The translations under genes were made by a program, and so were the position numbers. A DNA stretch of 6,174 bases from an uncultured Pseudomonadota bacterium. Its GTDB lineage: Bacteria > Pseudomonadota > Gammaproteobacteria > Steroidobacterales > Steroidobacteraceae. The notes below the pieces were generated by a model. The model was given only the letters and a program-made list of their open reading frames with translations. It made no database searches and had not been told where the DNA came from. Location of the stretch: NCBI GenBank assembly GCA_903910215.1, contig CAIVYV010000125.1, positions 1-6,174 of the forward strand. Direction: 5' to 3'. Positions within the stretch are counted from its first letter, which is position 1. Every line of letters begins with the position of its first letter. Of the stretch, positions 5,699 to 6,174 are shown piece by piece.

Positions 5699-6174
5699 TC
5701 AGATGGCCAAGCGCTCGGGGCGACGGCTACCGCCGTACATCAACGTCAGCAAAGCGCGACTACCCAACAATGCCGTGAACATGGAGGTGATGATGCCGAG
5801 CGAGAGCACCACGGCAAAACCGCGGATGGCACCCGTGCCGAACGCCCACAACACGATACCGGCGATCAAGGTGGTGATGTTGGAATCGGCGATGGCCGAG
5901 AAGGCTTTCTCGAAGCCCTTGGCAATCGCGGTCTGCGGCGTCACACCGTTGCGCATTTCTTCACGGATGCGCTCGTAGATCAGCACGTTGGCGTCCACCG
6001 CCATGCCAACCGTGAGCACGATACCCGCGATACCGGGCAGCGACAAGGCGGCCTTGAAGGCCGTCAGCAAAGCCGTGAGCAGCACCACGTTGGCGAGCAA
6101 AACGATATTCGCGACAAGACCGAAAACTTTGTAGTAAGCGAGCATGAAAATGAACAGCAGTCCCATGCCGATCA
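5699..6174 (-). CDS. secD: Protein translocase subunit SecD, C-terminal part, cut by window edge
   Basis: Partner of SecF in the RND-type SecDF motor of the inner membrane, which drives late steps of Sec protein export. Only the last 158 or so codons are present; the N-terminus and large periplasmic domain lie beyond the right edge. The frame is open to the edge, so the ATG at 6166 is internal. Visible are the helix beginning GMGLLFIFMLAYYKVFGL, the SecD signature LPGIAGIVLTVGMAVDANV followed by LIYERIREE, the SDSNITT-like segment ADSNITTLIAGIVLW, and the closing FGTGAIRGFAV / SMFTALLGSRALL helices with LMYGG before the stop. The Asp in GMAVDANV is the conserved proton-pathway residue region. 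It ends 22 bp before secF. yajC and tgt would be expected further upstream, outside this window. Confidence 0.97.
   Translation of the reverse strand, partial: IGMGLLFIFMLAYYKVFGLVANIVLLANVVLLTALLTAFKAALSLPGIAGIVLTVGMAVDANVLIYERIREEMRNGVTPQTAIAKGFEKAFSAIADSNITTLIAGIVLWAFGTGAIRGFAVVLSLGIITSMFTALLGSRALLTLMYGGSRRPERLAI

Overview
This is a compact, high-GC (about 60% by eye) bacterial chromosomal window with six protein-coding genes and one shared edge on each side. Gene content and order point to a gammaproteobacterium outside the enterics: suhB diverges from trmJ, a class V cysteine desulfurase follows trmJ, and secD-secF lies on the other side of suhB. From memory, Pseudomonas-type genomes carry yajC-secD-secF-suhB-trmJ-cysE-iscR-iscS in this order. 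The window looks like a variant of that locus, not a mobile or accessory island. No tRNA, rRNA, CRISPR, insertion sequence, phage gene or attachment site was seen.

Layout from left to right: (1) the N-terminal part of a group I cysteine desulfurase, minus strand, running off the left edge; (2) trmJ, minus strand, whose stop overlaps the desulfurase start in a GTGA; (3) suhB, plus strand, divergent from trmJ across a roughly 40-bp gap; (4) a DAACS-family dicarboxylate/amino acid symporter, minus strand, ending 10 bp from the suhB stop; (5) an APC-superfamily amino acid permease, minus strand, 9 bp upstream of the symporter; (6) secF, minus strand; (7) the C-terminal part of secD, minus strand, running off the right edge.

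The genes form three functional blocks. secD-secF encode the membrane complex that uses the proton gradient to help SecYEG export proteins. The permease and symporter appear to be a two-gene amino acid uptake unit placed directly downstream of secF. suhB, trmJ and the desulfurase are housekeeping genes tied to rRNA transcription/inositol phosphate hydrolysis, tRNA position-32 methylation and sulfur mobilisation.

Almost all of the DNA is coding. The longest non-coding stretch is the 65-bp secF-permease gap, and it holds the most interesting signal: two consecutive inverted repeats. One overlaps the secF stop. The other has perfect 10-bp arms, one of which contains the Shine-Dalgarno sequence of the permease. 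I found no convincing new biological system beyond this possible cis-regulatory element and a few protein-level oddities.
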